A stretch of DNA of 5,763 nt from Bacteroidales bacterium (GTDB taxonomy: Bacteria; Bacteroidota; Bacteroidia; Bacteroidales; Dysgonomonadaceae), in assembly GCA_012841425.1 (NCBI GenBank), contig DUUR01000284.1, forward strand, positions 1-5,763, given 5' to 3'. Made by a program: the position numbers and the translations under genes. The notes beneath the pieces were generated by a model that made no database searches, was not told where the DNA came from, and worked only from the letters and a program-made list of their open reading frames with translations. Positions 1-5,763 of the stretch are shown piece after piece (within the stretch, counting starts at the first letter, position 1; the number at the start of each line of letters is the position of its first letter).

Positions 1-11
1 ATAAATATTAT

Positions 12-32
12 CGACATTTTTGTCTGAGATTA
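12..32 (+). promoter_or_regulatory. Candidate operator upstream of the Rrf2 regulator gene (copy 1 of shared element)
   Basis: This 21-base element matches positions 638-658, ahead of the NO reductase gene, at 17 of 21 positions (consensus CGAYRTTTTTGTCTKAGAT followed by WA). It covers the putative -33 TTTG (19-22) and runs into the spacer, where a bound repressor would block RNA polymerase. It contains a short inverted repeat, GACA-TTTT-TGTC (13-24), which is less well kept in the second copy. The shared sequence is seen directly. That it is the binding site of the adjacent Rrf2 protein, giving autoregulation, is inference; a CRP/FNR-type NO regulator encoded elsewhere is an alternative. Confidence 0.45.
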
Positions 33-52
33 AAATTATTAATATATCTTTG
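19..52 (+). promoter_or_regulatory. Putative Bacteroidota-type promoter for the Rrf2 regulator gene
   Basis: TATCTTTG at 45-52 matches the Bacteroidota -7 consensus TAnnTTTG exactly, and TTTG at 19-22 lies 22 bases upstream, suitable for the -33 element. Transcription would start near position 59, giving a leader of about 105 bases before the ATG at 164. No convincing riboswitch or small ORF is visible in that leader. Confidence 0.5.
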
Positions 53-147
53 CTAATACATTCGTGATATTTTTTATAGGGTTTAATCATAACAGTTAAA
101 TTCAAAAAAGGTTCTCACTTATAATTAATAACAATATGTCATAAATG

Positions 148-157
148 AAAGGAGGAG
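148..157 (+). promoter_or_regulatory. Strong Shine-Dalgarno sequence of the Rrf2 regulator gene
   Basis: AAAGGAGGAG ends 6 bases before the ATG at 164 and is almost a full complement of the 16S rRNA anti-Shine-Dalgarno. It fixes the start of this gene. It is unusual here: the NO reductase, RIC, recO and L19 genes in the same window have no such sequence, as is normal for Bacteroidota. Confidence 0.7.
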
Positions 158-163
158 CAATTT

Positions 164-598
164 ATGTTTTCAAAAACCTGTGAATATGGAATTAAAGCTG
201 TTTTGTATATAGCCTCACAATCAATAGAAAATAAACGAGTAAAAATTGGAGATATAGTACAAAACATAGATTCTCCTGAAGCATTCACAAGTAAAATACT
301 TGGAGTATTATCAAAAAACGAAATAATTAGTTCACAGACAGGCCCAAATGGAGGTTATGAAGTTAAGGATGAGAACCTTCATTCACTAACTATTGCCGAT
401 ATAATAAAAGCAATTGAAGGTAATGATTTTTTCGATGGTTGTGTTTTGGGATTAAGCCACTGTAATCCAAATGAGCCTTGTCCAATGCATAATACTGTAG
501 ACCCTATAAGAAGTAGGATGAAAAAGGTTTTACAAAACACAACTATTTACGATCTTGCAAAAAGAGTTGAAAATAAAGAATCAACCTTGGTACGGTAA
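164..598 (+). CDS. Rrf2-family transcriptional regulator, NsrR-like, probable Fe-S NO sensor
   Basis: This 144-residue protein has the usual Rrf2 length. Residues 1-20 (MFSKTCEYGIKAVLYIAS) form the first helix typical of the family. A winged helix-turn-helix follows at about residues 27-68, ending in the wing motif GPNGGYEV (60-67). Cys93, Cys100 and Cys106 form a C-x6-C-x5-C cluster at nearly the positions of the three Fe-S ligands in NsrR and IscR, so the protein very probably carries an Fe-S cluster. In NsrR, NO nitrosylates the cluster and abolishes DNA binding. The start is secured by the strong Shine-Dalgarno at 148-157. The gene lies 142 bases upstream of the NO reductase gene on the same strand, and both promoters share an element, so local and self regulation is likely. 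Rrf2 membership is near certain. The NO-sensing role is inferred from the cysteines and neighbours; an IscR- or RsrR-like role is less likely. Confidence 0.85.
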   Translation: MFSKTCEYGIKAVLYIASQSIENKRVKIGDIVQNIDSPEAFTSKILGVLSKNEIISSQTGPNGGYEVKDENLHSLTIADIIKAIEGNDFFDGCVLGLSHCNPNEPCPMHNTVDPIRSRMKKVLQNTTIYDLAKRVENKESTLVR

Positions 599-637
599 TT
601 AAACACTTAAAGAGCGGTATTACTATATTTTAATTTA

Positions 638-658
638 CGATGTTTTTGTCTTAGATAA
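638..658 (+). promoter_or_regulatory. Candidate operator upstream of the NO reductase gene (copy 2 of shared element)
   Basis: This is the second copy of the element at 12-32, with 17 of 21 bases identical and the same placement over the putative -33 TTTG (645-648). It includes a perfect small inverted repeat, TCTTA-GA-TAAGA at 649-660, which is degenerate in the first copy. Shared position relative to the -7 box in two promoters argues for a common regulator. The identity of that regulator is inferred to be the upstream Rrf2 protein. Confidence 0.45.
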
Positions 659-677
659 GATATTTATTCTATATTTC
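645..677 (+). promoter_or_regulatory. Putative promoter for the NO reductase-RIC operon
   Basis: TTTG at 645-648 and TATATTTC at 670-677 (seven of eight consensus bases if the two n positions are counted as matches to TAnnTTTG) are 21 bases apart. This nearly reproduces the layout of the promoter at 19-52. The start site would fall near 684, giving a leader of about 57 bases. No stem-loop with a U-tract separates it from the end of the regulator gene at 598, so some read-through from the regulator gene is possible. Confidence 0.4.
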
Positions 678-740
678 ACATATATGATTAAATAGGTTTA
701 TATAAAAACTTAATTACTAACTTCAAATTAAAAATTCAGT

Positions 741-3026
741 ATGTCACAAAAAAAACTTTGGATTTCTCTAGGATTAGTGATTCTGATATCATTTGCTGTA
801 TTAATTTACTATGGTAATGAAATATATCAAAAAGCTCCACCTGTTCCAGAACAGGTAGTAGACAAATCGGGAAATATTCTTTTCACAGGACAAGATATTA
901 AAGATGGGCAGAATGTATGGCAGAGTATTGGAGGACAAGAAATTGGTAGCATATGGGGACATGGTGCCTATGTGGCACCAGACTGGACTGCCGACTATTT
1001 ACATATGGAAGCTCAATACCTTTTAAATAAATGGTCTAAGGAAGATCATGGTGTTGTTTTTGAAGATCTAAAAAAAGATGAAAAAGCTACATTGGAAAGT
1101 AGGCTTCAAACATTTCTCAGAGTCAATACATACGATGAAGCTTCTAATAAACTTGTTATAGATCGAGAAAGATATGAAGCATTTCTGCATATTCATGATT
1201 TTTATAGTAAACTATTTATGAATGATCCCGAGCTCAAGAAACTGAGAGCGGATTATGCAATTGCAGAAAACACAATTAAAGATGAGGGACGCATGGAGAA
1301 AATGTCGCAGTTCTTTTTCTGGGCATCTTGGGCATGTGTAACTGAACGTCCAGGCTCTGATATAACATATACTCACAACTGGCCTCCAGACGAACAGATT
1401 GGCAATACTGCTACTAGCGATCTTATTTTATGGACAGGTTTCAGTATCGTAATGCTTCTATTAGGTATAGGTATAATGATATTTGTGCAGGCACGTACAA
1501 AAGAGGAAGAGATCCTGAAACCAGTAGAAGACCCACTAATGAATCAGGTGATTACTCCATCAATGTGGGGCGTAAAGAAGTATTTCTGGATTGTAAACCT
1601 CATGATTCTTGCTCAAATTCTCTTGGGTGTGATAACTGCCCATTATGCGGTAGAGGGTGATGGTTTTTATGGTATAGACATCTCTAGATTTATCCCTTAC
1701 TCCATAACCCGCACTTGGCATCTTCAGCTTGCTATATTTTGGATTGCAACATCGTGGCTAGCAACTGGACTATATATTGCTCCATCTCTCAGTGGTAGAG
1801 ACCCTAAATATCAGAAGGCTGGTGTTAATGTTTTATTTGTAGCACTTCTTATTGTTGTTGCAGGATCATTAATAGGACAGTGGTTTGGGGTTATGCAAAG
1901 ACTAAGTCTCACAGACAACTTCTGGTTTGGACATCAAGGTTATGAATACGTGGACTTAGGCAGGTTCTGGCAAATATTACTTGTCATAGGTCTCTTTTTG
2001 TGGCTTGCGCTTATGGTTCGTCCAATACTTCCAATAATCCGAAAAGGCACTTCCGAGAAAGGTCTTTTAATAATGTTCTTAATATCATGTGCTGCAATTG
2101 CATTGTTTTATGCAGCGGGACTTATGTGGGGACAGACAACCAACCTAGCTATTGCAGAATATTGGCGTTGGTGGGTAGTGCACCTTTGGGTAGAAGGTTT
2201 CTTCGAAGTCTTTGCCACAGTTGTTGCGGCATTCCTTTTTGTTAGATTAGGATTACTAGGAATAAAATCGGCAACAAACAATGTATTATTTGCTACAATT
2301 ATATTCTTATCTGGAGGTATTCTTGGTACATTCCATCACTTATACTTCACAGGTACACCTACTGGTGTAATGGCGGTTGGTGCTACATTTAGTGCACTTG
2401 AAGTTGTACCACTTGTTATAATAGGTTTTGAAGCATTTCACAATTACCGTTTGAGTACTGCAACCCCATGGATAAAAGATTATAAGTGGCCAATTTACTT
2501 CTTGCTTTCTGTTGCATTCTGGAACTTTTTAGGCGCAGGTATCTTTGGCTTTATAATTAATCCTCCAATTGCGCTGTACTATATGCAAGGCTTAAACACA
2601 ACTCCAGTACATGCTCATGCCGCATTATTTGGAGTTTACGGAATGCTTGGAATCGGATTGATACTTTTCGTGCTTCGAAGCATGTATAGAAAACAAAAAT
2701 GGAACAACAAGCTCATCTCTTTTACATTTTGGTCACTCAACATAGGTTTGATGCTAATGTTATTACTCAGCCTATTACCAGTGGGACTCATGCAAACCGT
2801 TGCTAGTGTTAAAGAAGGTATGTGGTACGCACGTTCAGCCGAATTTATGCAACAACCATTATTAAATGTATTTAAGTGGCTACGCACCGTTGGCGACACC
2901 ATATTTGCTATAGGTAGTCTTACACTTTTCTGGTTTGTATTTCAATTGACAATCAAAAAGAAGAGAGAGCCAAATGAGAGGGATAAAAAAACATATATTG
3001 ATATAGAAGAGAAAAATGATCTCTAA
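741..3026 (+). CDS. norZ: Quinol-dependent nitric oxide reductase, single subunit (qNor; NorZ/NorB)
   Basis: An integral membrane enzyme that reduces 2 NO to N2O, taking electrons from quinol, probably menaquinol here. At 761 residues it has the full qNor length. Residues 7-24 form the first membrane segment. A NorC-like extracytoplasmic domain (about 25-225) follows with no CxxCH motif, so it binds no heme c, which separates qNor from cytochrome c-dependent cNor. The NorB-like core (about 226-735) has roughly 13 hydrophobic segments. Expected metal ligands are all present by family comparison: His327 and His626 for low-spin heme b, His624 for heme b3, and His481, His532, His533 and Glu485 for the non-heme iron; Glu489 is the second conserved glutamate. 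The C-terminus is a short charged cytoplasmic tail. The ATG at 741 has no Shine-Dalgarno. RIC follows 43 bases downstream and is probably co-transcribed. No norD/norQ-type accessory gene is present, as expected for qNor. The gene appears intact. Confidence 0.96.
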   Translation: MSQKKLWISLGLVILISFAVLIYYGNEIYQKAPPVPEQVVDKSGNILFTGQDIKDGQNVWQSIGGQEIGSIWGHGAYVAPDWTADYLHMEAQYLLNKWSKEDHGVVFEDLKKDEKATLESRLQTFLRVNTYDEASNKLVIDRERYEAFLHIHDFYSKLFMNDPELKKLRADYAIAENTIKDEGRMEKMSQFFFWASWACVTERPGSDITYTHNWPPDEQIGNTATSDLILWTGFSIVMLLLGIGIMIFVQARTKEEEILKPVEDPLMNQVITPSMWGVKKYFWIVNLMILAQILLGVITAHYAVEGDGFYGIDISRFIPYSITRTWHLQLAIFWIATSWLATGLYIAPSLSGRDPKYQKAGVNVLFVALLIVVAGSLIGQWFGVMQRLSLTDNFWFGHQGYEYVDLGRFWQILLVIGLFLWLALMVRPILPIIRKGTSEKGLLIMFLISCAAIALFYAAGLMWGQTTNLAIAEYWRWWVVHLWVEGFFEVFATVVAAFLFVRLGLLGIKSATNNVLFATIIFLSGGILGTFHHLYFTGTPTGVMAVGATFSALEVVPLVIIGFEAFHNYRLSTATPWIKDYKWPIYFLLSVAFWNFLGAGIFGFIINPPIALYYMQGLNTTPVHAHAALFGVYGMLGIGLILFVLRSMYRKQKWNNKLISFTFWSLNIGLMLMLLLSLLPVGLMQTVASVKEGMWYARSAEFMQQPLLNVFKWLRTVGDTIFAIGSLTLFWFVFQLTIKKKREPNERDKKTYIDIEEKNDL

Positions 3027-3034
3027 ATTTTAGA
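3022..3034. repeat. Inverted repeat across the NO reductase stop codon
   Basis: TCTAAA-T-TTTAGA is a perfect palindrome with 6-base arms and a 1-base centre, containing the TAA stop (3024-3026). It is followed four bases later by a larger inverted repeat. It could be a protein-binding site or a weak RNA hairpin. It is AT-rich, so chance occurrence cannot be excluded. Confidence 0.35.
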
Positions 3035-3038
3035 ATCA

Positions 3039-3057
3039 TTTATTAGTAACTAATAAA
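3039..3057. repeat. 19-base perfect inverted repeat between the NO reductase and RIC genes
   Basis: TTTATTAGTAACTAATAAA has two 9-base arms around a single central A. It ends 12 bases before the RIC start codon. No U-tract follows on the plus strand, so it does not look like a rho-independent terminator, and a 1-base centre disfavours a stable RNA hairpin. A dimeric regulator site for separate control of RIC is the more attractive reading. That is inference. Confidence 0.5.
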
Positions 3058-3069
3058 AATAAATGCAAA

Positions 3070-3795
3070 ATGGAAATTAACAATCAAAGTATAATCGGAG
3101 ATATTGTAGCAGAAAATTACAAAGCTGCTTCAGTATTTAAAAAGCATAAAATAGATTTCTGTTGTAATGGAAATCGCACAATTGCTGATGCCTCTAAAAA
3201 AAGACAAATTAATGAGGTGGAACTTATTAATGAGCTTCAAGAGGCAATAACACAAACAGGACATAGTGATATAGATTTCAAAACTTTTCCGCTTGATCTA
3301 TTGGCTGATTATATAGAAAAAACTCATCACCGTTATGTCGACTCTAAAATAGCAGAGATTACGCCCTATGTGCAAAGAATTGCAAGTGTACATGGAGAAA
3401 GTCACCCTGAACTATTAGTAGTAGAGAAACTATTTCAAGAATCGGCGGGTGACCTATCTGCTCACCTCAGAAAAGAGGAGCTAATGCTTTTCCCATATAT
3501 CAGACAGCTAGTAAAAGCTCAAATTACTGGTGGTAATAGGCCTGTAACTAAGATGGGTGATGCAAAAGATTACATTGCGCTCATGGAAGACGATCACTCA
3601 GTGGAAGGAGATAGATTTAGAACAATAAGTGATTTGACCGATAATTATAATCCACCTGCAGATGCATGTAATACATATCGTGTGACTTTAAGCTTACTAA
3701 AGGAGTTTGAAGAAGATCTGCATCGTCATATCCATCTAGAGAATAATATTCTTTTCCCTAAAGCAATTGAACTAACTGAGTCAATAGCAGAATAA
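3070..3795 (+). CDS. ric: Iron-sulfur cluster repair di-iron protein (RIC/ScdA/YtfE family)
   Basis: A cytoplasmic di-iron protein that helps restore Fe-S clusters damaged by NO or oxidants. Its 241 residues fit the family. Residues 1-60 form the ScdA N-terminal (DUF542) domain with the signature IDFCCNGNRTI (28-38), including Cys31 and Cys32. Residues about 75-235 form a hemerythrin-like four-helix bundle. Likely iron ligands, by comparison with YtfE, are His86 or His87, His132 and Glu136 (in AHLRKEE), His176 (in DDH), and His220 and Glu224 (in HIHLENN). All expected positions are filled. The start is the ATG at 3070; a nearby ATG at 3063 is out of frame. It lies 43 bases downstream of the NO reductase gene and before a strong terminator, so it is probably the last gene of that operon. 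Its target could include the Fe-S cluster of the regulator encoded upstream, closing a feedback loop; this is inference. Confidence 0.95.
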   Translation: MEINNQSIIGDIVAENYKAASVFKKHKIDFCCNGNRTIADASKKRQINEVELINELQEAITQTGHSDIDFKTFPLDLLADYIEKTHHRYVDSKIAEITPYVQRIASVHGESHPELLVVEKLFQESAGDLSAHLRKEELMLFPYIRQLVKAQITGGNRPVTKMGDAKDYIALMEDDHSVEGDRFRTISDLTDNYNPPADACNTYRVTLSLLKEFEEDLHRHIHLENNILFPKAIELTESIAE

Positions 3796-3822
3796 TATAA
3801 GGAGTATTACTAAGTATAATTT

Positions 3823-3849
3823 AAGAGAGGCTTTATGAAGGCCTCTCTT
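3823..3849 (+). terminator. Hairpin terminator after the RIC gene
   Basis: AAGAGAGGC (3823-3831) and GCCTCTCTT (3841-3849) form a perfect 9-base-pair stem around a 9-base loop, which can pair further through TTT/AAG. It starts 28 bases after the RIC stop. The downstream tract CTTCATTT is only moderately U-rich, so termination strength is uncertain. It separates the NO module from the thiamine gene. Confidence 0.75.
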
Positions 3850-3872
3850 CTTCATTTATAAAATAAGGTGAT

Positions 3873-3880
3873 TATCTTTG
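3873..3880 (+). promoter_or_regulatory. Putative -7 promoter element of the thiamine pyrophosphokinase gene
   Basis: TATCTTTG is an exact match to TAnnTTTG and identical to the element at 45-52. No good TTTG lies at the expected -33 distance, which would fall just after the hairpin at 3823-3849. Transcription would begin near 3887, only about 12 bases ahead of the ATG at 3899, so the message would be nearly leaderless. Confidence 0.4.
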
Positions 3881-3898
3881 TGGTATAAAATATTTTAT

Positions 3899-4507
3899 AT
3901 GACTGTAATAATTGCCAACGGACGATTTCCTACTCACCCTACTCCACTTTCATATATCGAAAGGGCTAACTATATTGTTTGCTGTGATGGTGCAGCAAAC
4001 GAATTTATAGAAATTGGGGGTAAGCCCGATGCAATAGTAGGCGATTGCGACTCCATATCAAAAGATAATATTGTTCGTTTTGCTGATGTACTTTATCCCA
4101 ATAATGATCAAGAGACAAATGATCTAACCAAATCTGTGCAATTTTGTGTCGATAAAGGCATGAAGGATATAATAATTGTAGGTGGAACTGGTAAGCGCGA
4201 GGACCATACATTAGGCAATATATCTTTACTTGCTGAATATTCTCATATTGCCAATATAGTAATGGCAACTAACTGGGGTATATTCACTCCAATAAAATCA
4301 ACTACACAATTCAAAAGCTTCGCTGGAGAACAAGTTTCTATTTTCTCAATAGATCATACTAGTGTATCCTCTCAAAACTTAAAATACCCTCTATCAAACA
4401 GAATTCTTTCCAATTGGTGGGAAGGCTCTTTAAACGAGTCTTTAGATGAAAGTTTCACAATCCAAACTACCGGAAGAGTAATTGTTTTTCAAGCATATAT
4501 AATTTAA
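3899..4507 (+). CDS. thiN: Thiamine pyrophosphokinase (thiamine diphosphokinase)
   Basis: Transfers pyrophosphate from ATP to thiamine, giving thiamine pyrophosphate, in the cytoplasm. With the ATG start the protein has 202 residues, the normal length. Family motifs in order: CCDGAAN (Asp30-Asn34 region), VGDCDS (Asp49, Asp51, Ser52), QETNDLTK (71-78), and GGTGKREDH (95-103, with Arg100, Asp102 and His103), which together form the Mg-ATP and pyrophosphate site. The C-terminal thiamine-binding beta domain covers about residues 125-202 and includes the conserved-looking LKYPLSN segment. The frame stays open upstream to a TTG at 3878, but that start would lie inside the -7 promoter element, and the protein begins naturally at MTVIIANG, so ATG 3899 is preferred. 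No TPP riboswitch and no thiamine transporter gene are visible beside it. It converges on recO with a 4-base gap. Confidence 0.93.
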   Translation: MTVIIANGRFPTHPTPLSYIERANYIVCCDGAANEFIEIGGKPDAIVGDCDSISKDNIVRFADVLYPNNDQETNDLTKSVQFCVDKGMKDIIIVGGTGKREDHTLGNISLLAEYSHIANIVMATNWGIFTPIKSTTQFKSFAGEQVSIFSIDHTSVSSQNLKYPLSNRILSNWWEGSLNESLDESFTIQTTGRVIVFQAYII

Positions 4508-4511
4508 AGTA

Positions 4512-5234
4512 TCAATTCATCTCTCTTAATACTTCAAGCGACTTCAATTTAGGAAAATCATACAGATGTAATCTGTAATAATCAAGAATATAGTTTATTA
4601 TTAAATTTCTATTGTCTCTAGACAGTTTAAACTTATGCATATTGCTATAGTTTATTCTATTAAGATATTTCAAATACCTACTTTCATCCTGTTTCAGATA
4701 ATGTGCATGTGGTGGAATATTTTGTTTAAACTCACCATTAAGCATATCAAAGTATTTATCTCTATAATTACTTTCCCAATTTGGATAAATTCCTAAAAAA
4801 CGTGTCAGCCCTATCATAAAGGCAATATGAAAGTTGGCAATACTGCTATTAGCCGCTTCAAGCGTTTCTACAGAATTCTTAATATACTGAAAAGTAACTT
4901 CATTGTTATCAGATTCACGAAGTACCCGATACAAAAACTCCGATAAGAAGAATGCGAGAGACAGTTTTGAAATATCTGTACAAATCTCATAAAGTGGAAG
5001 CAACCTTTCCACCTCTTTCAGCTTTTGAATATCTCTTCTAGGTATATGCTCAACCTCCATTCTAAGTAGTGAAAAGGGAAAGAATAAAGAATTCTTTATT
5101 CTTGCTTTTTTACTACTTATCATAGGCAATAGATAAGAAGTGGCACCAAAATCGGCAGTGTACACATGAGTTATAGCATAACGGTCGCTATACCTCAATG
5201 TACTTAAAACTATACCTTCTGTTTTGTGTAGCAT
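4512..5234 (-). CDS. recO: DNA repair protein RecO
   Basis: A recombination mediator that, with RecR, helps load RecA onto SSB-coated single-stranded DNA in the RecF pathway. Its 240 residues match the family. The N-terminal OB-fold (about 1-80) starts with the typical LHKTEGIVLSTLRYSDR, in which the T-G-I-V-L and Y-S-D residues are characteristic. A helical domain follows (about 85-240), and the C-terminus ends in YYRLHLYDFPKLKSLEVL, the common RecO tail. It has only one cysteine (Cys85), so the zinc-binding four-cysteine cluster of some RecO proteins is absent. The ATG at 5234 has no Shine-Dalgarno. The gene is monocistronic as far as can be seen. Its stop lies 4 bases from that of the thiamine gene on the other strand, leaving no space for a separate terminator. 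Confidence 0.9.
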   Translation of the reverse strand: MLHKTEGIVLSTLRYSDRYAITHVYTADFGATSYLLPMISSKKARIKNSLFFPFSLLRMEVEHIPRRDIQKLKEVERLLPLYEICTDISKLSLAFFLSEFLYRVLRESDNNEVTFQYIKNSVETLEAANSSIANFHIAFMIGLTRFLGIYPNWESNYRDKYFDMLNGEFKQNIPPHAHYLKQDESRYLKYLNRINYSNMHKFKLSRDNRNLIINYILDYYRLHLYDFPKLKSLEVLREMN

Positions 5235-5280
5235 ACACTTTTTTCAGTAAATCATTTTAGACTATCAAAATTAAGCATTC

Positions 5281-5288
5281 CAAAGATA
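5281..5288 (-). promoter_or_regulatory. Putative -7 promoter element of recO
   Basis: Read on the minus strand this is TATCTTTG, identical to the elements at 45-52 and 3873-3880. The start site would fall near 5274, giving a leader of about 40 bases before the recO ATG. No clear TTTG is visible at the -33 distance. Confidence 0.4.
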
Positions 5289-5336
5289 GTTTCAAAGAGA
5301 GATTTAGTTCTCATTATATAGCTTGATATAAGGCAC

Positions 5337-5362
5337 AAAAAAAGCCCCGAATAATTCGGAGC
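5337..5362 (-). terminator. Rho-independent terminator of the L19 gene
   Basis: On the minus strand GCTCCGAA, a TTA loop and TTCGGGGC form an 8-base-pair stem with one G-U pair, followed directly by seven T residues (5343-5337). It begins 25 bases after the L19 stop codon. This is the clearest canonical terminator in the window and insulates recO from L19 transcription. Confidence 0.9.
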
Positions 5363-5387
5363 ATTTATTTCTTCTAACTGTTTAGTA

Positions 5388-5738
5388 TTAAAACAATTTT
5401 TTCTTAATACGTGCAGCTTTACCGCGTCTGCTACGAAGATAATAAAGTTTTGTTCTTCTTACTTTACCTTCACTGTTAATCATAATACTATCGATAAATG
5501 GAGAGTTAATAGGAAAAATACGCTCAACTCCAATGTTATCCGACATTTTTCTTACAGTAAATCTTTTGTTATCGCCAGCACCTACAATTTTAATAACTAC
5601 ACCACGATACTGCTGAATTCTTTCTTTGCTACCTTCAACAATACGATATGCTACGGTAATAGTATCACCACTCTTAAATTTTGGGAATTCTTTCTTTTGA
5701 CCTGCAAAAGCTTCTTCCGCCACTTTCATTAAGTCCAT
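5388..5738 (-). CDS. rplS: 50S ribosomal protein L19
   Basis: A structural protein of the large ribosomal subunit, lying at the 30S-50S interface. The 116 residues match the normal length. The beta-barrel core includes [16 protein letters not shown] (21-36) and QYRGVVIKI (43-51). The C-terminal half has [12 protein letters not shown] (74-85) and the family signature [20 protein letters not shown] (91-110), ending in a lysine-rich tail. The start at ATG 5738 is preferred, with Met4 as a possible alternative; no Shine-Dalgarno is present. It is followed by its own terminator. Its promoter and any partner genes lie beyond the right edge, so operon structure upstream cannot be judged. Confidence 0.98.
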   Translation of the reverse strand: MDLMKVAEEAFAGQKKEFPKFKSGDTITVAYRIVEGSKERIQQYRGVVIKIVGAGDNKRFTVRKMSDNIGVERIFPINSPFIDSIMINSEGKVRRTKLYYLRSRRGKAARIKKKLF

Positions 5739-5763
5739 CTTTTTAAATGCTTTATGTTAATAA

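Noticed and set aside
13..24. GACATTTTTGTC as a CRP/FNR-family (HcpR-like) site
   Set aside because: Only 4-base arms, outer positions do not pair, and the left arm is changed in the second copy of the element; not enough to name the regulator.
24..29. CTGAGA, the core of the thiamine (THI box) riboswitch, upstream of the regulator gene
   Set aside because: Only the six-base core is present; the other conserved helices and the GCCAGCGTAGGGA-like segment are missing, it overlaps the promoter, and the thiamine gene is 3.8 kb away.
599..740. Possible terminator after the regulator gene
   Set aside because: No GC-containing stem followed by a U-tract was found; only short AT-rich repeats are present.
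1430..1660. Open frame of 76 codons inside the NO reductase gene
   Set aside because: Out-of-frame shadow of the strongly supported reductase frame, with no family resemblance.
2000..2245. Open frame of 81 codons inside the NO reductase gene
   Set aside because: Out-of-frame shadow of a membrane protein gene; composition does not look like a real protein.
2636..2902. Antisense frame of 88 codons over the 3' part of the NO reductase gene
   Set aside because: Antisense shadow with no recognisable domain and no own promoter.
3799..3804. AAGGAG just after the RIC stop codon, resembling a ribosome binding site
   Set aside because: No start codon with an open frame follows before the terminator hairpin at 3823-3849.
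4005..4268. Antisense frame of 87 codons over the thiamine pyrophosphokinase gene
   Set aside because: Antisense to a gene with clear catalytic motifs; no domain recognised.

Overview
The window looks like ordinary chromosome from an AT-rich member of the Bacteroidota, probably order Bacteroidales. Three things point there. The promoter-like sequences fit the Bacteroidota -7 consensus TAnnTTTG: the 8-mer TATCTTTG occurs ahead of three separate genes. Most genes lack a Shine-Dalgarno sequence. The protein sequences (a RecO without a zinc-cysteine cluster, a 116-residue L19, an Rrf2 protein beginning with a SKTCEYG-like segment) are of the kind seen in that phylum. The genus cannot be named from this sequence alone.

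Left part (1-3850), plus strand: a nitric oxide (NO) response and detoxification module. It holds an Rrf2-family regulator with three cysteines placed for an Fe-S cluster (164-598), a single-subunit quinol-type NO reductase (741-3026) and an iron-sulfur cluster repair di-iron protein of the RIC/ScdA/YtfE family (3070-3795). A strong hairpin at 3823-3849 ends the unit. The likely logic is that NO damages the Fe-S cluster of the regulator and relieves repression. The reductase then converts NO to N2O at the membrane using menaquinol, and RIC helps restore damaged Fe-S proteins. The role assignments rest on family knowledge; the regulatory link is inferred. A sequence element shared by the regulator and reductase promoters, overlapping the -33 position in both, supports common control.

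Right part (3851-5763): housekeeping genes with no obvious tie to NO. Thiamine pyrophosphokinase (3899-4507, plus) converges on recO (4512-5234, minus) with only 4 bp between stop codons. Ribosomal protein L19 (5388-5738, minus) has its own rho-independent terminator at 5337-5362.

There is no RNA gene, CRISPR array, insertion sequence or prophage signal, and no gene-free stretch above 300 bases. I found no clearly new biological system. The points most worth a second look are the shared promoter element and the paired inverted repeats between the reductase and RIC genes.
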